From NCBI GenBank assembly GCA_943331345.2, contig CALQLF020000024.1, positions 1 to 37,436 on the forward strand: DNA of 37,436 nt. Direction: 5' to 3'. Of the stretch, positions 24,028-33,126 are shown in pieces. Positions within the stretch are counted from its first letter, which is position 1, and each line of letters begins with the position of its first letter. The notes beneath the pieces are model-generated. The model did no database searches. It saw only the letters and a program-made list of their open reading frames with translations, and was not told the DNA's origin. Source of the DNA: Candidatus Planktophila lacus. Its GTDB lineage: Bacteria > Pseudomonadota > Gammaproteobacteria > Steroidobacterales > Steroidobacteraceae. The position numbers and the translations under genes are program-made.

Positions 24028-24070
24028 GACAGCGTCCCAAAAACAGCCCTGAAGTTTACCACACGCTGTC
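24028..24070. repeat. 8-bp inverted repeat in the dnaG-rpoD gap
   Basis: GACAGCGT (24028-24035) and ACGCTGTC (24063-24070) are perfect inverted copies with a 27-base spacer. The right arm overlaps a minus-strand TTGACA (24072-24067), but no good -10 follows at 16-18 bases. The repeat lies in the 204-base gap between dnaG and rpoD, where many bacteria have a separate rpoD promoter. Confidence 0.4.
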
Positions 24071-24146
24071 AAGCCCTACCCGTAGGACTGCGCCGTGGGC
24101 TGGAAATTCCCGAAGGAAAACAGCGGGTTCGGTAGCGCCGGGCGGC

Positions 24147-26012
24147 CTAGCTGGCTGCAGGCGGTTTCGGGCGCAGTTTGGCCTGTAACTGGCGCAGTTC
24201 GACCCGTTCCTCCGGGCTGAGTCCGAGGTCGGCGGCCTTCGCCAGCAAGGCGTCCTCGCGCTGCTTGGGGCCGAACTCCAGCACTAGCCTAGCGTAGAGG
24301 TCGCGCAGTTCATTGGTGGCGCCCGTGGAATCGGGCACCAGCGATTCTGCCGCTGCCAGACGCTCCAGGGCTGTGTGTTCCTCGCGCCCCCGAAAGCGTT
24401 CCAGCAGTTGGGCGGTGCCGAGTTGTTCTTCCCGCAGCACGGCCACCATCTCCAAAAACAGCGCTACGCCCGGCCTTTCGACGCCGTCCAACTCGCCACC
24501 ATCGCGAACGCCCCGGGCCGCGATGGGGTGTTGCACCAGCAGCGTGATGGCTTGGCGAACTAGATTGCCCCGGCCCGGCGACACCGATTGCCCGAGGGTG
24601 GGGCGCGCCGGCCGACCGGAACTCGCGGTAGGCGCTCGTGCGCTACCGGGGAACCCATTCGCCTGAGTACCCACAAGACCGCCACCTTGACCCGCGTCGT
24701 CGGCGCGGGCAGTAAGGCCCAGCAGTTGCCCCAGCCGTTGCGCAGGCATGCGCACTTCGCGGGCCAAGCGGTCGAGTAGCAGTTCGCGGTAGACGCCTTC
24801 GGGCACGCGCGCCACCAATGGCTTGGCTTTTTCTGCCAATTGCGCGCGGCCGTCGACGCTGTCGAGGTCGATGTCCTGCACCAAGCCTTGTACGAAGTAC
24901 TCGGACAGGGGCATCGCGGTTTCCAGCCGGGCCTCGAAGGCGTCTTTGCCTTCTTCGCCCACGAGCGTGTCGGGGTCGTGGCCGTCGGGCAGGAACAGGA
25001 ATTTCAGCTGCCGTCCGTCGCGTGCTTGCGGCAAGGCATTTTCCAGCGCGCGCCATGCGGCTGCGCGGCCGGCGCGGTCGCCGTCGAAGCAGAACACCAC
25101 TTCGTTGCAAACCCGGAACAGGCGATTGAGGTGGTCGGGGGTGGTGCTGGTGCCAAGGGTAGCCACTGCGTAGTGGATGCCGGCCTGCGACAGTCGCACC
25201 ACGTCCATGTAACCCTCGACCACCATGAGCCGTGCCACTTGGCGCAAGGCTTGGCGCGCTTCGTAAAGACCGTAAAGCTCGCGGCCTTTGTGGAAGAGCG
25301 CGGTTTCCGGGCTGTTGAGGTATTTCGGCTCGCCTTGGTCGATGATGCGACCACCGAAACCGATGACGCGACCGCGCGCATCGCGGATGGGGAACATGAC
25401 ACGGTCACGGAAGCGGTCGTAGTGGCCGGCGCCGCGTGCGTTCTGCGCATCGCGTTCAATCAGCATGCCCGTGGCCATCAGGGCCTCGCGCCCCGCCGAA
25501 GTGGCGCCGAAGGTATTCAGCACATCGTCCCAGCTGTTGCGTGCGTAGCCCAGTGCGAAACGGTTAACCGTTTCGCCGGTCAGGCCGCGTTGCTTGAGGT
25601 AGGTGCGCGCACGCTCGTCTTCGCCGAGCGCAGACCGGTAATGCTGGGTGACGTTCATCATCAGCGCGTAGAGGTCGTCGTCGCGGCGGTCTTTGGGGCC
25701 AGTCTCCGGGCCTTCACGAGGAATTTCCAAACCCGCACGCCCGGCGAGTTCTTCCACGGCCTCAATGAAGCCGAGGTGGTCGTGTTCCATGAGGAAGCTG
25801 ATGGCGGTGCCATGCGCGCCGCAACCGAAGCAGTGATAGAACTGCTTTACGGGGTTCACGTAAAACGACGGGGATTTTTCGTTGTGGAAGGGGCAGCAGC
25901 CCTTCGATTCGCGCCCGCTGCGTTTCAGTGCGACGCGCGAACCCACCACTTCGACAATGTCGACGCGGGCGAGGAGCTCGTCAATGAAATGCTGGGGAAT
26001 GCGTCCGGCCAT
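24147..26012 (-). CDS. dnaG: DNA primase DnaG
   Basis: 621 residues. The N-terminal zinc-binding domain has Cys40, His43, Cys61 and Cys64 (CPFHNEKSPSF and CFGCGAHG). The RNA polymerase core contains the TOPRIM signature VVEGYMDVV, and the C-terminal part after about residue 430 is the helicase-binding region with a variable linker rich in Gly, Ser and Pro. It synthesises RNA primers at the replication fork. It sits between yqeY (90-base gap) and rpoD (204-base gap) in the macromolecular synthesis operon order. Confidence 0.96.
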   Translation of the reverse strand: MAGRIPQHFIDELLARVDIVEVVGSRVALKRSGRESKGCCPFHNEKSPSFYVNPVKQFYHCFGCGAHGTAISFLMEHDHLGFIEAVEELAGRAGLEIPREGPETGPKDRRDDDLYALMMNVTQHYRSALGEDERARTYLKQRGLTGETVNRFALGYARNSWDDVLNTFGATSAGREALMATGMLIERDAQNARGAGHYDRFRDRVMFPIRDARGRVIGFGGRIIDQGEPKYLNSPETALFHKGRELYGLYEARQALRQVARLMVVEGYMDVVRLSQAGIHYAVATLGTSTTPDHLNRLFRVCNEVVFCFDGDRAGRAAAWRALENALPQARDGRQLKFLFLPDGHDPDTLVGEEGKDAFEARLETAMPLSEYFVQGLVQDIDLDSVDGRAQLAEKAKPLVARVPEGVYRELLLDRLAREVRMPAQRLGQLLGLTARADDAGQGGGLVGTQANGFPGSARAPTASSGRPARPTLGQSVSPGRGNLVRQAITLLVQHPIAARGVRDGGELDGVERPGVALFLEMVAVLREEQLGTAQLLERFRGREEHTALERLAAAESLVPDSTGATNELRDLYARLVLEFGPKQREDALLAKAADLGLSPEERVELRQLQAKLRPKPPAAS

Positions 26013-26102
26013 GGGAGAAGCATAGGGCAGGACCGGGGCAGCGGCGAGAGTGCTGCTTGGCGGGCCCGGATGAACCGACCCGCCAACCAGTTTCGGCCCG
26101 GC

Positions 26103-26549
26103 TTAGCCGCCGAGGCGCGCCTTGATGAGGGCGCCGACGGCACCCATATCCGCGCGGCCAGCAGCCTTCGCCTTCACCTGCGCCATGACCTTGCCCATGT
26201 CCTTGATGGACGCGGCACCGGTGGCGGTAACGGCTTCGTCGATGATGGCAGCGAGTTCATCCGCGCCCAGCTGCGCCGGCAGGTAGCCGGTGAGCCAGTC
26301 GATTTCCCGTAGTTCGGTGGCAGCGAGGTCTTCGCGACCACCCTGCTGGAACTGCGTTACGGATTCCTTGCGCTGCTTGATCATCTTTTCGATGACCGAG
26401 AGCACTTGGGCGTCGTCGAGCACGATGCGCTCGTCGACTTCACGCTGCTTGACGGCTGCGAGAAGCATGCGAATGAGCCCGAGGCGATCTTTCTCGCCCG
26501 AGCGCATTGCATTCTTCATGTCCGTGGTGATGCCGTCCTTGAGGGACAT
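26103..26549 (-). CDS. GatB/YqeY domain-containing protein
   Basis: 148 residues, full length for the YqeY family. It begins SLKDGITTDMKNAMRSGEK, has LIRMLLAAVKQREVDE in the first helices, and the C-terminal IKDMGKVMAQVKAKAAGRAD motif typical of GatB/YqeY domains that bind tRNA in amidotransferases. Its precise role is unknown. It follows rpsU by 13 bases on the same strand, a common position in gammaproteobacteria and firmicutes. Confidence 0.93.
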   Translation of the reverse strand: MSLKDGITTDMKNAMRSGEKDRLGLIRMLLAAVKQREVDERIVLDDAQVLSVIEKMIKQRKESVTQFQQGGREDLAATELREIDWLTGYLPAQLGADELAAIIDEAVTATGAASIKDMGKVMAQVKAKAAGRADMGAVGALIKARLGG

Positions 26550-26562
26550 GCAGGACCCCGGA

Positions 26563-26781
26563 TTAGTGGGAAGCGGGACGACCGCCGCCCGTGTCGCGCG
26601 TCGTACGCTTCAGGTGGCGCTTGACTGCGGCCGCCTTCTTGCGCTTACGCTCTTGAGTCGGCTTTTCGTAGAATTCACGACGACGCAGCTCGGTCAAAAC
26701 GCCAGCCTTTTCACAGGCGCGCTTGAAACGACGCAGCGCTGCGTCAAAATACTCATTCTCGCGGATACGGACGCTGGGCAT
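26563..26781 (-). CDS. rpsU: 30S ribosomal protein S21
   Basis: 72 residues from the ATG at 26781, with AGGAAGG 6 bases upstream; the frame is open further upstream but without a site. The sequence [20 protein letters not shown] and [20 protein letters not shown] are typical of bS21. It is the first gene of the group rpsU-yqeY-dnaG-rpoD and diverges from tsaD. Confidence 0.96.
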   Translation of the reverse strand: MPSVRIRENEYFDAALRRFKRACEKAGVLTELRRREFYEKPTQERKRKKAAAVKRHLKRTTRDTGGGRPASH

Positions 26782-26835
26782 CTGGGGCCTTCCTGCCTTG
26801 GACAAAAATGCCCGGCGACCCGGGCAAGACCGCCA

Positions 26836-26864
26836 ATCTTAAGCACCGCGGGGCGCGAAATCAA
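26836..26864 (-). promoter_or_regulatory. Sigma-70 promoter for the rpsU-yqeY-dnaG-rpoD operon
   Basis: On the minus strand TTGATT (26864-26859) is followed after exactly 17 bases by TAAGAT (26841-26836). Each hexamer matches four of six consensus bases. Transcription would start near 26829, about 48 bases before the rpsU ATG. The -35 ends next to the tsaD start codon, so the two divergent units share an 83-base region. Confidence 0.55.
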
Positions 26865-27968
26865 ATGTATGTCCTCGCCATCGAAACTTCTTGCGACGAA
26901 ACGGCGGTCGCACTGCTAGGGGTGGCGGGGTCTTTGGCCGCCCCTTCGACTGCCGCCGGCGGCCCGGATTGGCCCCGGCCACAGTTGCTGGCGCACGAGG
27001 TTTATACCCAGGCGGACCTCCACGAAATCTACGGCGGCGTGGTGCCTGAACTGGCCTCGCGGGACCATGTGCGGCGCCTTGCCCCGATGGTGCGGCGCGT
27101 ACTTTCGGCAGGTGGGGTGACGGGGCCGGAATTAGGCGGAGTGGTTTATACGGCCGGTCCCGGGCTTGTTGGAGCGCTATTAGTGGGGGCCAGCGTGGCC
27201 AGAAGTATGGCTTTTGGCTGGAAAGTGCCCGCGCTCGGCGTTCACCATTTGGAAGGACATTTGCTGGCAGCGCGTCTGGAAGACGCTGCGCCGGCGTTTC
27301 CTTACTTGGCTTTGCTGGTCTCGGGCGGGCACACCATGCTCGTCCATGTGACGGGCGTGGGCGGCTACGAAGTGCTGGGCGAATCACTCGACGACGCCGC
27401 CGGCGAGGCCTTCGACAAAACGGCGAAAATGCTCGGCTTGGCGTACCCCGGCGGGGCGGCTTTGGCTGCCCTCGCGGAGACCGGAAATCCCGGCGTGTTC
27501 AAGTTTCCGCGCCCTTTGCTCGACCGCCCGGGGTGCGATTTCAGCTTCAGCGGTCTCAAGACGGCGGCCGTTTTGGCCATTCGCGCGCAGCAGGCCTTGG
27601 CTCCGGAAGGGTTGCCGGCGCAGGTGCGCGCGGACCTTTGTCGCGGCTTCGAGGATGCCGTGGTGGAAACGTTGGTAGCCAAGACCGTTCGTGCGCTGGA
27701 TGCTTGCGGTGCGCCCCGGGTAGTCGTGGCGGGGGGCGTGGGCGCGAACAAGCGTTTGCGCACGCGTCTGGCCGAGGCCTGCGCGAGGCGCGGTGTCACG
27801 ACGCACTATCCCCGCCCCCTGTACTGCACGGACAATGCGGCCATGATTGCGCTGGCCGGCTGGTACCGTCGCGAGGCGGGTGAGCAGGACGGGCTGCAGA
27901 TTTCCGCGCGAGCGCGGTGGCCAGTGGATACACTGCGTGCCCCCGGTGGGCACCTTCAGGCGGAGTGA
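26865..27968 (+). CDS. tsaD: tRNA N6-adenosine threonylcarbamoyltransferase TsaD
   Basis: 367 residues from the ATG at 26865; upstream in-frame codons lie in the divergent promoter region and are not used. [11 protein letters not shown] opens the Kae1/Qri7/TsaD fold. His128 and His132 (HHLEGH, 127-132) bind iron, and [13 protein letters not shown] and ASRDHV are standard. The protein transfers threonylcarbamoyl to A37 of ANN-decoding tRNAs. It is about 30 residues longer than E. coli TsaD, partly because of an insertion at residues 20-40 ([18 protein letters not shown]). The next gene, folB, starts 9 bases after its stop. Confidence 0.96.
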   Translation: MYVLAIETSCDETAVALLGVAGSLAAPSTAAGGPDWPRPQLLAHEVYTQADLHEIYGGVVPELASRDHVRRLAPMVRRVLSAGGVTGPELGGVVYTAGPGLVGALLVGASVARSMAFGWKVPALGVHHLEGHLLAARLEDAAPAFPYLALLVSGGHTMLVHVTGVGGYEVLGESLDDAAGEAFDKTAKMLGLAYPGGAALAALAETGNPGVFKFPRPLLDRPGCDFSFSGLKTAAVLAIRAQQALAPEGLPAQVRADLCRGFEDAVVETLVAKTVRALDACGAPRVVVAGGVGANKRLRTRLAEACARRGVTTHYPRPLYCTDNAAMIALAGWYRREAGEQDGLQISARARWPVDTLRAPGGHLQAE

Positions 27969-27977
27969 ACGGAAACC

Positions 27978-28349
27978 ATGGATCGCATCTTCCTGCGCGA
28001 ATTGCGTGTCGAGACCATCATCGGCATCTACGACTGGGAGCGTGAAACCCGGCAGTTCGTCAGCATCGACCTCGAGATGCCCGTCGACATCCGCCGCGCT
28101 GCTGCTACGGACGACATTGCCGATACGCTTAACTACAAGAAGGTAGCGAAGCGCATCCTCGGCTATGTGGAGGCCAGCAGTTTCCAACTCGTGGAAACGC
28201 TCATCGAGCGGATTGCCGAAATCATCATCACCGAGTTCGATGTGGACTGGGTGAAGGTGACGCTGAGCAAGCCTGGTGCTATCCGCAACAGCCGCGACGT
28301 GGGTGTGGCCATCGAACGTGTCCGCGCGGATTACCCGCCCGCTGCCTGA
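27978..28349 (+). CDS. folB: Dihydroneopterin aldolase
   Basis: 123 residues, the usual length. It opens with IFLRELRVETIIGIYDWERE, has DTLNYKKVAK in the middle, and LIERIAEIIITEF followed by VTLSKPGAIRNSRDVGV at the end, where the catalytic Lys and the glycine-rich tail sit. It converts dihydroneopterin to 6-hydroxymethyl-dihydropterin for folate synthesis. It follows tsaD closely and precedes folK, as in several gammaproteobacteria. Confidence 0.95.
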   Translation: MDRIFLRELRVETIIGIYDWERETRQFVSIDLEMPVDIRRAAATDDIADTLNYKKVAKRILGYVEASSFQLVETLIERIAEIIITEFDVDWVKVTLSKPGAIRNSRDVGVAIERVRADYPPAA

Positions 28350-28399
28350 AGCGGCCAACGCATGCGTTGCATGGCGGGCTTAACGATGGGCTTCATGCA

Positions 28400-28885
28400 A
28401 TGACCCGCGTCTTCGTTGCCGCCGGCGGCAATATTGACCCAGCCCGCCGGTTGCCGCAGGCACTGGTGGGGCTCCGCGCCGCCTTCGGCGCGTTGACGGT
28501 GTCTCCCTGCTACGCGAATGCAGCCTTCGGTTTCGAGGGCGAAGATTTTCATAACCTCGTGGTGGCCTTCGACACGGCGTTGCCGTTGGCCGAAGTGCTG
28601 GCGCAGTTGCATGCCATCGAGGAAGCCTGTGGGCGCGAACGCCAAGCGGCGAAATGGGCAGCCCGTGCCATGGACCTTGATGTGCTGCTCTTTGGTGACT
28701 GCGTAGGCGAGTTCCCTGGTGCCAGCTTGCCCCGACCAGACTTGCTGAAGCGCGCCTACATGCTGGGGCCTTTGGCGGACCTTGCGCCGACGCTCGTGCA
28801 TCCGACCTTGGGAATTTCCATCGCCGAACTCTGGGCTGCCTACGACAAGACCGGCTGGCAGCCGCGAGTGGTTGCGCTGGCCTAA
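28400..28885 (+). CDS. folK: 6-hydroxymethyl-7,8-dihydropterin pyrophosphokinase (HPPK)
   Basis: 161 residues from the ATG at 28400. The start is typical of HPPK: VFVAAGGNIDPARRL, where most enzymes have LGSNL. The substrate and Mg site appears as WAARAMDLDVLLFGD, with Arg and two Asp in the family pattern. LPRPDLLKRAYMLGPL and HPTL follow as usual. It makes the pyrophosphorylated pterin for dihydropteroate synthase. An in-frame ATG at 28367 is unlikely because it precedes the conserved first strand by 11 residues. Confidence 0.92.
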   Translation: MTRVFVAAGGNIDPARRLPQALVGLRAAFGALTVSPCYANAAFGFEGEDFHNLVVAFDTALPLAEVLAQLHAIEEACGRERQAAKWAARAMDLDVLLFGDCVGEFPGASLPRPDLLKRAYMLGPLADLAPTLVHPTLGISIAELWAAYDKTGWQPRVVALA

Positions 28886-28900
28886 GGTGCGTGGACTGAT

Positions 28901-28919
28901 GCGCGCGTTGTTGCGCGCG
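28901..28919. terminator. GC-rich hairpin between folK and the SDR gene
   Basis: Two CGCGCG blocks (28902-28907 and 28914-28919) separated by TTGTTG can form a 6-bp stem, followed by only three T on the plus strand. It sits in the 48-base gap between two convergent genes. Confidence 0.4.
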
Positions 28920-28933
28920 TTTGGACTGCCCGG

Positions 28934-29704
28934 TCAGTAGCCGCCGACGGTGCGGCCGCCGTCCACCGCCAGTATCTGGCCCGTGACGTACGGCGCGTCC
29001 TTCAGAAAGAACAGCACGGCCTTGGCTACGTCTTCCGGGCTGCCCATACGTTTCAGCGCAGTGCGGTCGAGGATGCGTTCCTGCAAAGCCGGGTCCTGCG
29101 GTGCGCCCCCTTCCGGCCAAAGGATGGGGCCGGGCGCTACACCATTCACCCGGATGGCTGGCGCCAGTTCGCGCGCCATGGACTGCGTCAGCATGTGCAG
29201 GCCAGCTTTCGCCGCGCAATACACGGGGTGCTGCTTCAGCGGCCGCGTGGCGTGGATATCGACGATGTTCACTATTTGTCCGCCATGCTCCCGCAGTTGT
29301 GGGGCGGCGGCCTGCATCAAAAACAGCGGCGCACGCAGGTTGGTGCCGATGAGGTCGTCGAACTGCGCCGGGGTGATGGTGCCGACGGGAGTGGCGTAGA
29401 AGGTGCTGGCGTTGTTCACCAGTGCCGTGAGCTTCCCGAAGGCGGCGACGGTGGCCGGCACCAAGGCGCCTAAGGCTTCGACATCAAGCAGGTCCGCCCG
29501 GACTGCCACGGCGGAGCTGGGACGGCGTGCGTTGAGTTCGGCTACTAGAGCTGCAGCCGGCGCAGCACTGCGGTGGTAATGCACGGCGATGCGGGCGCCG
29601 TGGGCGTGCAGCAGGCGCACGGTGGCGGCTCCCAGCCGCTTCGCTGCACCCGTCACCAGCACCACTTCTGCGGCCAGGGCGGAGGAATCCAACGTCGTTA
29701 CCAT
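28934..29704 (-). CDS. Pteridine reductase (FolM-like SDR)
   Basis: 256 residues of the SDR fold. The cofactor motif is TGAAKRLG, with Arg where classical SDRs have Gly, as known for pteridine reductases and FolM. NNAS, YCAAKAG with the Tyr-x-x-x-Lys pair and a C-terminal GGRTVGGY are also visible. It likely reduces dihydrofolate or dihydrobiopterin. Its place next to folB and folK supports a role in pterin metabolism. The gene is convergent with folK and divergent from the methyltransferase gene. Confidence 0.88.
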   Translation of the reverse strand: MVTTLDSSALAAEVVLVTGAAKRLGAATVRLLHAHGARIAVHYHRSAAPAAALVAELNARRPSSAVAVRADLLDVEALGALVPATVAAFGKLTALVNNASTFYATPVGTITPAQFDDLIGTNLRAPLFLMQAAAPQLREHGGQIVNIVDIHATRPLKQHPVYCAAKAGLHMLTQSMARELAPAIRVNGVAPGPILWPEGGAPQDPALQERILDRTALKRMGSPEDVAKAVLFFLKDAPYVTGQILAVDGGRTVGGY

Positions 29705-29739
29705 GGCGGCAAGATACCAATCCTGTGGCCTCGGCGGGT

Positions 29740-29745
29740 GATAAT
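29740..29745 (+). promoter_or_regulatory. Minus-10 hexamer close to the methyltransferase ATG
   Basis: GATAAT (29740-29745) is followed by six bases and the ATG at 29752, and there is no Shine-Dalgarno. If it is a -10 element the mRNA would start at or very near the ATG. There is no clear TTGACA at the expected distance. Confidence 0.4.
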
Positions 29746-29751
29746 CGCGTC

Positions 29752-31026
29752 ATGGAAGCCAGCTTGCCTCTGCCCGAACTGACCGCCGACGAGGCTGCGC
29801 ACGCGGCGCGCGTGTTGGCATACCTGGTCGCTGGCCTCGAGGCTTCTGGTGGCCGCTGGCCTTTCGCTGCCTTCATGGCAGAGGCGCTTTATGCGCCTGG
29901 TCTTGGCTACTACGCCGCCGGTGCGCGGAAATTCGGTGCCTCCGGCGATTTCATTACGGCACCGGAAGTCTCGCCCCTATTCGGCGACTGTCTGGCGCGG
30001 CAGGTGGCCGAGGTATTCGGGAATCTTCGCGCAGACCCGGGAGCGCCGCTAACGTTGGTGGAATACGGTGCAGGCAGTGGCGCTTTGGCCGTGCAGTTGT
30101 TGCAGAGCCTGGCGGAGCTAGGCGAACTGCCCGACACCTACGCCATCGTCGAGGTGTCGGCGGAACTGCGTGAGCGGCAGGCCGAGGCGGTGGCTACCCT
30201 GCCGCCAGCGCTGGCTTCGCGAGTTTGCTGGTGGCCTGGGCACGCAGCGGCGCCGTGGCGCGGCGTGTTGCTGGCCAACGAAGTCCTGGACGCCTTGCCG
30301 GTAGAGCGCTTGCGGCTGGGCAGGGAGGGCCTGGAACAGTTGTTCGTGGTCGCGAGTGGTGCGGTGGAAACGCGCCTAACTGGCGGCGCTGGTCTGGCGC
30401 TGGACTGGCAGCCCGCGTTGCCCGCATTGCAGGAGTGGTTCGCCGGTATCGACGCGGACTTGCCGCTGCCTTTGTCGTTATCTCTGCCGGTGGGAACCGA
30501 GTTCGAGGCTTGCTTGGCCGCCGGGCCATGGGTTCAAGACGCGCTGGCACACCTTGCTGCCGGCGTTGCGCTCTACATCGACTATGGCTTGCCGCGCGCG
30601 CAGTTGTACTCACCAGCGCGGCCACGCGGCACGTTCAGTGCTTTCTGCAGACATCGGCAACATGAAGACGCCTTGTGGCACCCCGGTTTGCAGGACTTGA
30701 CTGCTTGGGTGGACTTCACCGGTGTGGCCGAAGCGGGACTGGCTGCCGGGGCGCATGTTGCCGGCTTCACGACGCAGGCCCAGTTTTTGGTGAACGCGGG
30801 ATTGGATGCAGCGTACGCGGCGAGGCTGGCTGGCCTCGAAGCCGGCGAACGCAATGCACAGAACTCTGCGAGGCAGGCCTTGCGGCTGGCTGCCTTGGCG
30901 CAGGGCGCGCAGCGTTTGTTGATGCCGCAGGAAATGGGTGAACGTTTCAAAGTGTTGTCACTCGCGAAGGGTTACGATGAACCCCTCGTCGGGTTCGCTC
31001 GGCGTGACCTCACCGATACCCTTTAG
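29752..31026 (+). CDS. Class I SAM-dependent methyltransferase (MidA/NDUFAF7 family)
   Basis: 424 residues from the ATG at 29752. GDFITAPEVSPLFG (65-78) is the family signature, VEYGAGSGALA (from 103) the SAM-binding loop, and LLANEVLDALPVERL the post-motif region. In eukaryotes the homologue NDUFAF7 methylates an arginine in complex I; bacterial targets are not settled. The stop is followed after 14 bases by uppP on the same strand. Confidence 0.9.
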   Translation: MEASLPLPELTADEAAHAARVLAYLVAGLEASGGRWPFAAFMAEALYAPGLGYYAAGARKFGASGDFITAPEVSPLFGDCLARQVAEVFGNLRADPGAPLTLVEYGAGSGALAVQLLQSLAELGELPDTYAIVEVSAELRERQAEAVATLPPALASRVCWWPGHAAAPWRGVLLANEVLDALPVERLRLGREGLEQLFVVASGAVETRLTGGAGLALDWQPALPALQEWFAGIDADLPLPLSLSLPVGTEFEACLAAGPWVQDALAHLAAGVALYIDYGLPRAQLYSPARPRGTFSAFCRHRQHEDALWHPGLQDLTAWVDFTGVAEAGLAAGAHVAGFTTQAQFLVNAGLDAAYAARLAGLEAGERNAQNSARQALRLAALAQGAQRLLMPQEMGERFKVLSLAKGYDEPLVGFARRDLTDTL

Positions 31027-31040
31027 ATTTCGTACGGAGT

Positions 31041-31886
31041 ATGGCCTTGAGCACGACCCTCCCTCTAGTTGCGCAAGCGGCCGGTGACGGCTCCTATCTC
31101 CAGGCCGTGGTGCTGGGTATCGTGCAAGGCGTGACGGAGATGCTCCCCATCTCGAGCAGTGGCCATCTCATTTTGTTGCCGCGCTTCTTCGGCTGGACGG
31201 ACCAAGGCTTGGCGTTCGATGCCGCCATGCATGTGGGCACGTTGCTGGCGGTGCTGCTCTATTTCCATCAGGACCTTTGGCGCATGTTCACGGCGGGCCT
31301 CGCCAGCGTGTTCAAGGGAAGGCACACCCCGGACAGCCGGTTGGCGTGGGCGGTGGTCCTGGGAACCATCCCGGTGGCGTTGGCCGGTGTACTGTTGAAG
31401 GACACCATCGAGCACGCGTTCCGCAACCCGGTGCTGGTGGCGGGAAACTTGGCGTTCTGGGGCGTGGTGTTGTGGCTGGCGGACCGCTATGGCCGTCGCC
31501 GCCGCAGTGTGGCGCAGACCGACCTGCGTGATGGCTTGCTCATCGGTCTGGCGCAGGCGCTCGCCTTGGTGCCGGGCACCTCGCGTAGCGGTATCACCAT
31601 GTCCGCAGGGCTGGCGCTCGGGCTTACCCGCGAAGCGGCGGCACGGTTTTCGTTTTTGTTATCGGTGCCAGCAGTGGCCGCAGCGGGCGCACTGGCGGTG
31701 CTGGACTTGGCGAAGGCGGGCTCGGCTCAGCCGTGGGGCCCTATGGGTGTGGCGGTGGCGGTGTCCGCCATTACCGGCCTGCTGTCCATCCATGTACTGC
31801 TGCGACTTATTCAGCGTGTCGGTATGGCGCCGTTCACCGTTTACCGCTTGTTGCTCGCCGCGTTCTGCGTTTACGTTTTCGTCTAG
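31041..31886 (+). CDS. uppP: Undecaprenyl-diphosphatase UppP (BacA)
   Basis: 281 residues, a multi-pass membrane protein. GVTEMLPISSSGHL and PGTSRSGITMSAGL are the two catalytic motifs of the BacA/UppP family. It recycles undecaprenyl diphosphate for peptidoglycan synthesis. The ATG at 31041 is only one base after GGAG, so the TTG at 31047, 7 bases downstream of the same GGAG, may be the real start. The end lies 4 bases from the convergent cca stop. Confidence 0.94.
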   Translation: MALSTTLPLVAQAAGDGSYLQAVVLGIVQGVTEMLPISSSGHLILLPRFFGWTDQGLAFDAAMHVGTLLAVLLYFHQDLWRMFTAGLASVFKGRHTPDSRLAWAVVLGTIPVALAGVLLKDTIEHAFRNPVLVAGNLAFWGVVLWLADRYGRRRRSVAQTDLRDGLLIGLAQALALVPGTSRSGITMSAGLALGLTREAAARFSFLLSVPAVAAAGALAVLDLAKAGSAQPWGPMGVAVAVSAITGLLSIHVLLRLIQRVGMAPFTVYRLLLAAFCVYVFV

Positions 31887-31898
31887 GCCTTTAGGCCT
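31885..31898. terminator. Small hairpin covering convergent stop codons of uppP and cca
   Basis: AGGCC (31885-31889), loop TTTA and GGCCT (31894-31898) form a 5-bp stem across both stops. It is short and has no T-tract. Confidence 0.2.
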
Positions 31899-33126
31899 GT
31901 GCTTTGGCCAGTGCACGGACATGGGTTACCGCGGCGAGGCGGCGCTCGCGTAATGCCGCGCCAAAGGCTGGTCCACTAAGCTCGGTACGTTCTTCGGGTG
32001 TCAGCTGCGCCGCCGCGGCTGCGGTCAAGGCAGCGGTTAGCAAAGCGCGTTGCGGGTAGGGCTCGGCTTCGCGTCCCAAGCGCCCGCGCTTGTCGGCTTC
32101 GCAGGCCTCCAGCAGTTCCGCAAAGCGCTCACGGCGGCGAAAGGCGTCACAGCTTTCCAGCAACTCCAGCGTCGTATCGCTGCGCAGTTCCAGCGCGAGG
32201 TGCACTCGCAAATGTTCTCGGCAAGCCAGTTCCGCCAGTTCGCGGTGGTCAGTAGGCACGCGCCAGCGTTCGCAGACCGCGCGCACCAGTGGTACGCCGC
32301 GCGCTTCATGCGCAATGTGCCGCGGCCATTCTGCTGGCGGCGTGGTCCCTTTGCCGAGGTCGTGCAGCAACACCGCGAACCGCACGCGCGCGTTGCTGCC
32401 CAATAGGGACGCGGCGTCGAGGCAACGCAGGATATGGTCGCCGGTATCGATTTCCGGGTGGTAGGTGGCGTTCTGGGGAACGCCCCACAGGCAATCCAGT
32501 TCCGGTAACAAGACACGTAGCGCGCCGCATGCGCGCAGCACTTCTATATAGGTTCGCGGGCTGGGTTCGGCGAGAGCGCGGGCGGTTTCCTGCCAAACGC
32601 GTTCGGGCACAAGACTAGATACTTCGCCCGCGGCCACCATGGCCCGCATCAAATCCAGCGTTTCGGGCGCTACGCGAAAGCCTAGCGGCGCGTAGCGCGC
32701 CGCGAAACGGGCGACGCGCAAGATGCGTAGTGGGTCTTCGCTGAACGCGGGCGATACATGCCGCAGCAGCTTCGCTGCCAAGTCCTGTTGCCCGCCGTAA
32801 GGATCTACCAAAGTACCGTCCGCGGCCTGCGCCATGGCGTTGATGGTGAGGTCCCGGCGGAGCAGGTCTTCTTCGAGCGTTACTTCGGGCGAGTGGTGGG
32901 TGGTGAAGCCGTAGTAGCCAGCCGCCACTTTGCGCTCGGTACGCGCCAGCGCGTACTCCTCCTGCGTCTCGGGGTGCAGGAAGACGGGGAAATCTTTGCC
33001 GACCTGGCGATAACCCAAAGCGGTGAGGGTGGCGGGTTCTGCGCCTACCACTACCCAGTCACGCTCGCCGACGGCGCGGCCGAGCAGGGTGTCCCGCACG
33101 GCACCGCCGACCAGGAAAATTTCCAT
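31891..33126 (-). CDS. cca: Multifunctional CCA-adding tRNA nucleotidyltransferase
   Basis: 411 residues, the length of E. coli-type Cca. [12 protein letters not shown] holds the class II nucleotidyltransferase motif, DWVVVG the metal Asp pair region, and [10 protein letters not shown] the next motif. An HD domain is visible in [12 protein letters not shown] and later [11 protein letters not shown], giving the 2'3'-cyclic phosphodiesterase and phosphatase activities of the longer form. It repairs or builds the 3' CCA end of tRNAs. Its ATG overlaps the stop of the NAD-binding protein gene by one base. Confidence 0.96.
   Translation of the reverse strand: MEIFLVGGAVRDTLLGRAVGERDWVVVGAEPATLTALGYRQVGKDFPVFLHPETQEEYALARTERKVAAGYYGFTTHHSPEVTLEEDLLRRDLTINAMAQAADGTLVDPYGGQQDLAAKLLRHVSPAFSEDPLRILRVARFAARYAPLGFRVAPETLDLMRAMVAAGEVSSLVPERVWQETARALAEPSPRTYIEVLRACGALRVLLPELDCLWGVPQNATYHPEIDTGDHILRCLDAASLLGSNARVRFAVLLHDLGKGTTPPAEWPRHIAHEARGVPLVRAVCERWRVPTDHRELAELACREHLRVHLALELRSDTTLELLESCDAFRRRERFAELLEACEADKRGRLGREAEPYPQRALLTAALTAAAAAQLTPEERTELSGPAFGAALRERRLAAVTHVRALAKAQA

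Noticed and set aside
22554-24188. Long open frame on the plus strand antisense to rpoD (about 544 codons)
   Set aside because: It is the mirror of a highly biased GC-rich gene; no domain is recognisable and rpoD on the other strand is certain.
24840-26312. Long open frame antisense to dnaG (about 490 codons)
   Set aside because: Same explanation; the protein has no recognisable motif and lies over dnaG and yqeY.
26808-26864. Upstream in-frame extension of tsaD
   Set aside because: TsaD proteins begin at the [11 protein letters not shown] strand, and the extension covers the rpsU promoter.
27384-28358. Open frame antisense to tsaD and folB (about 324 codons)
   Set aside because: No motif, and it lies over two certain genes.
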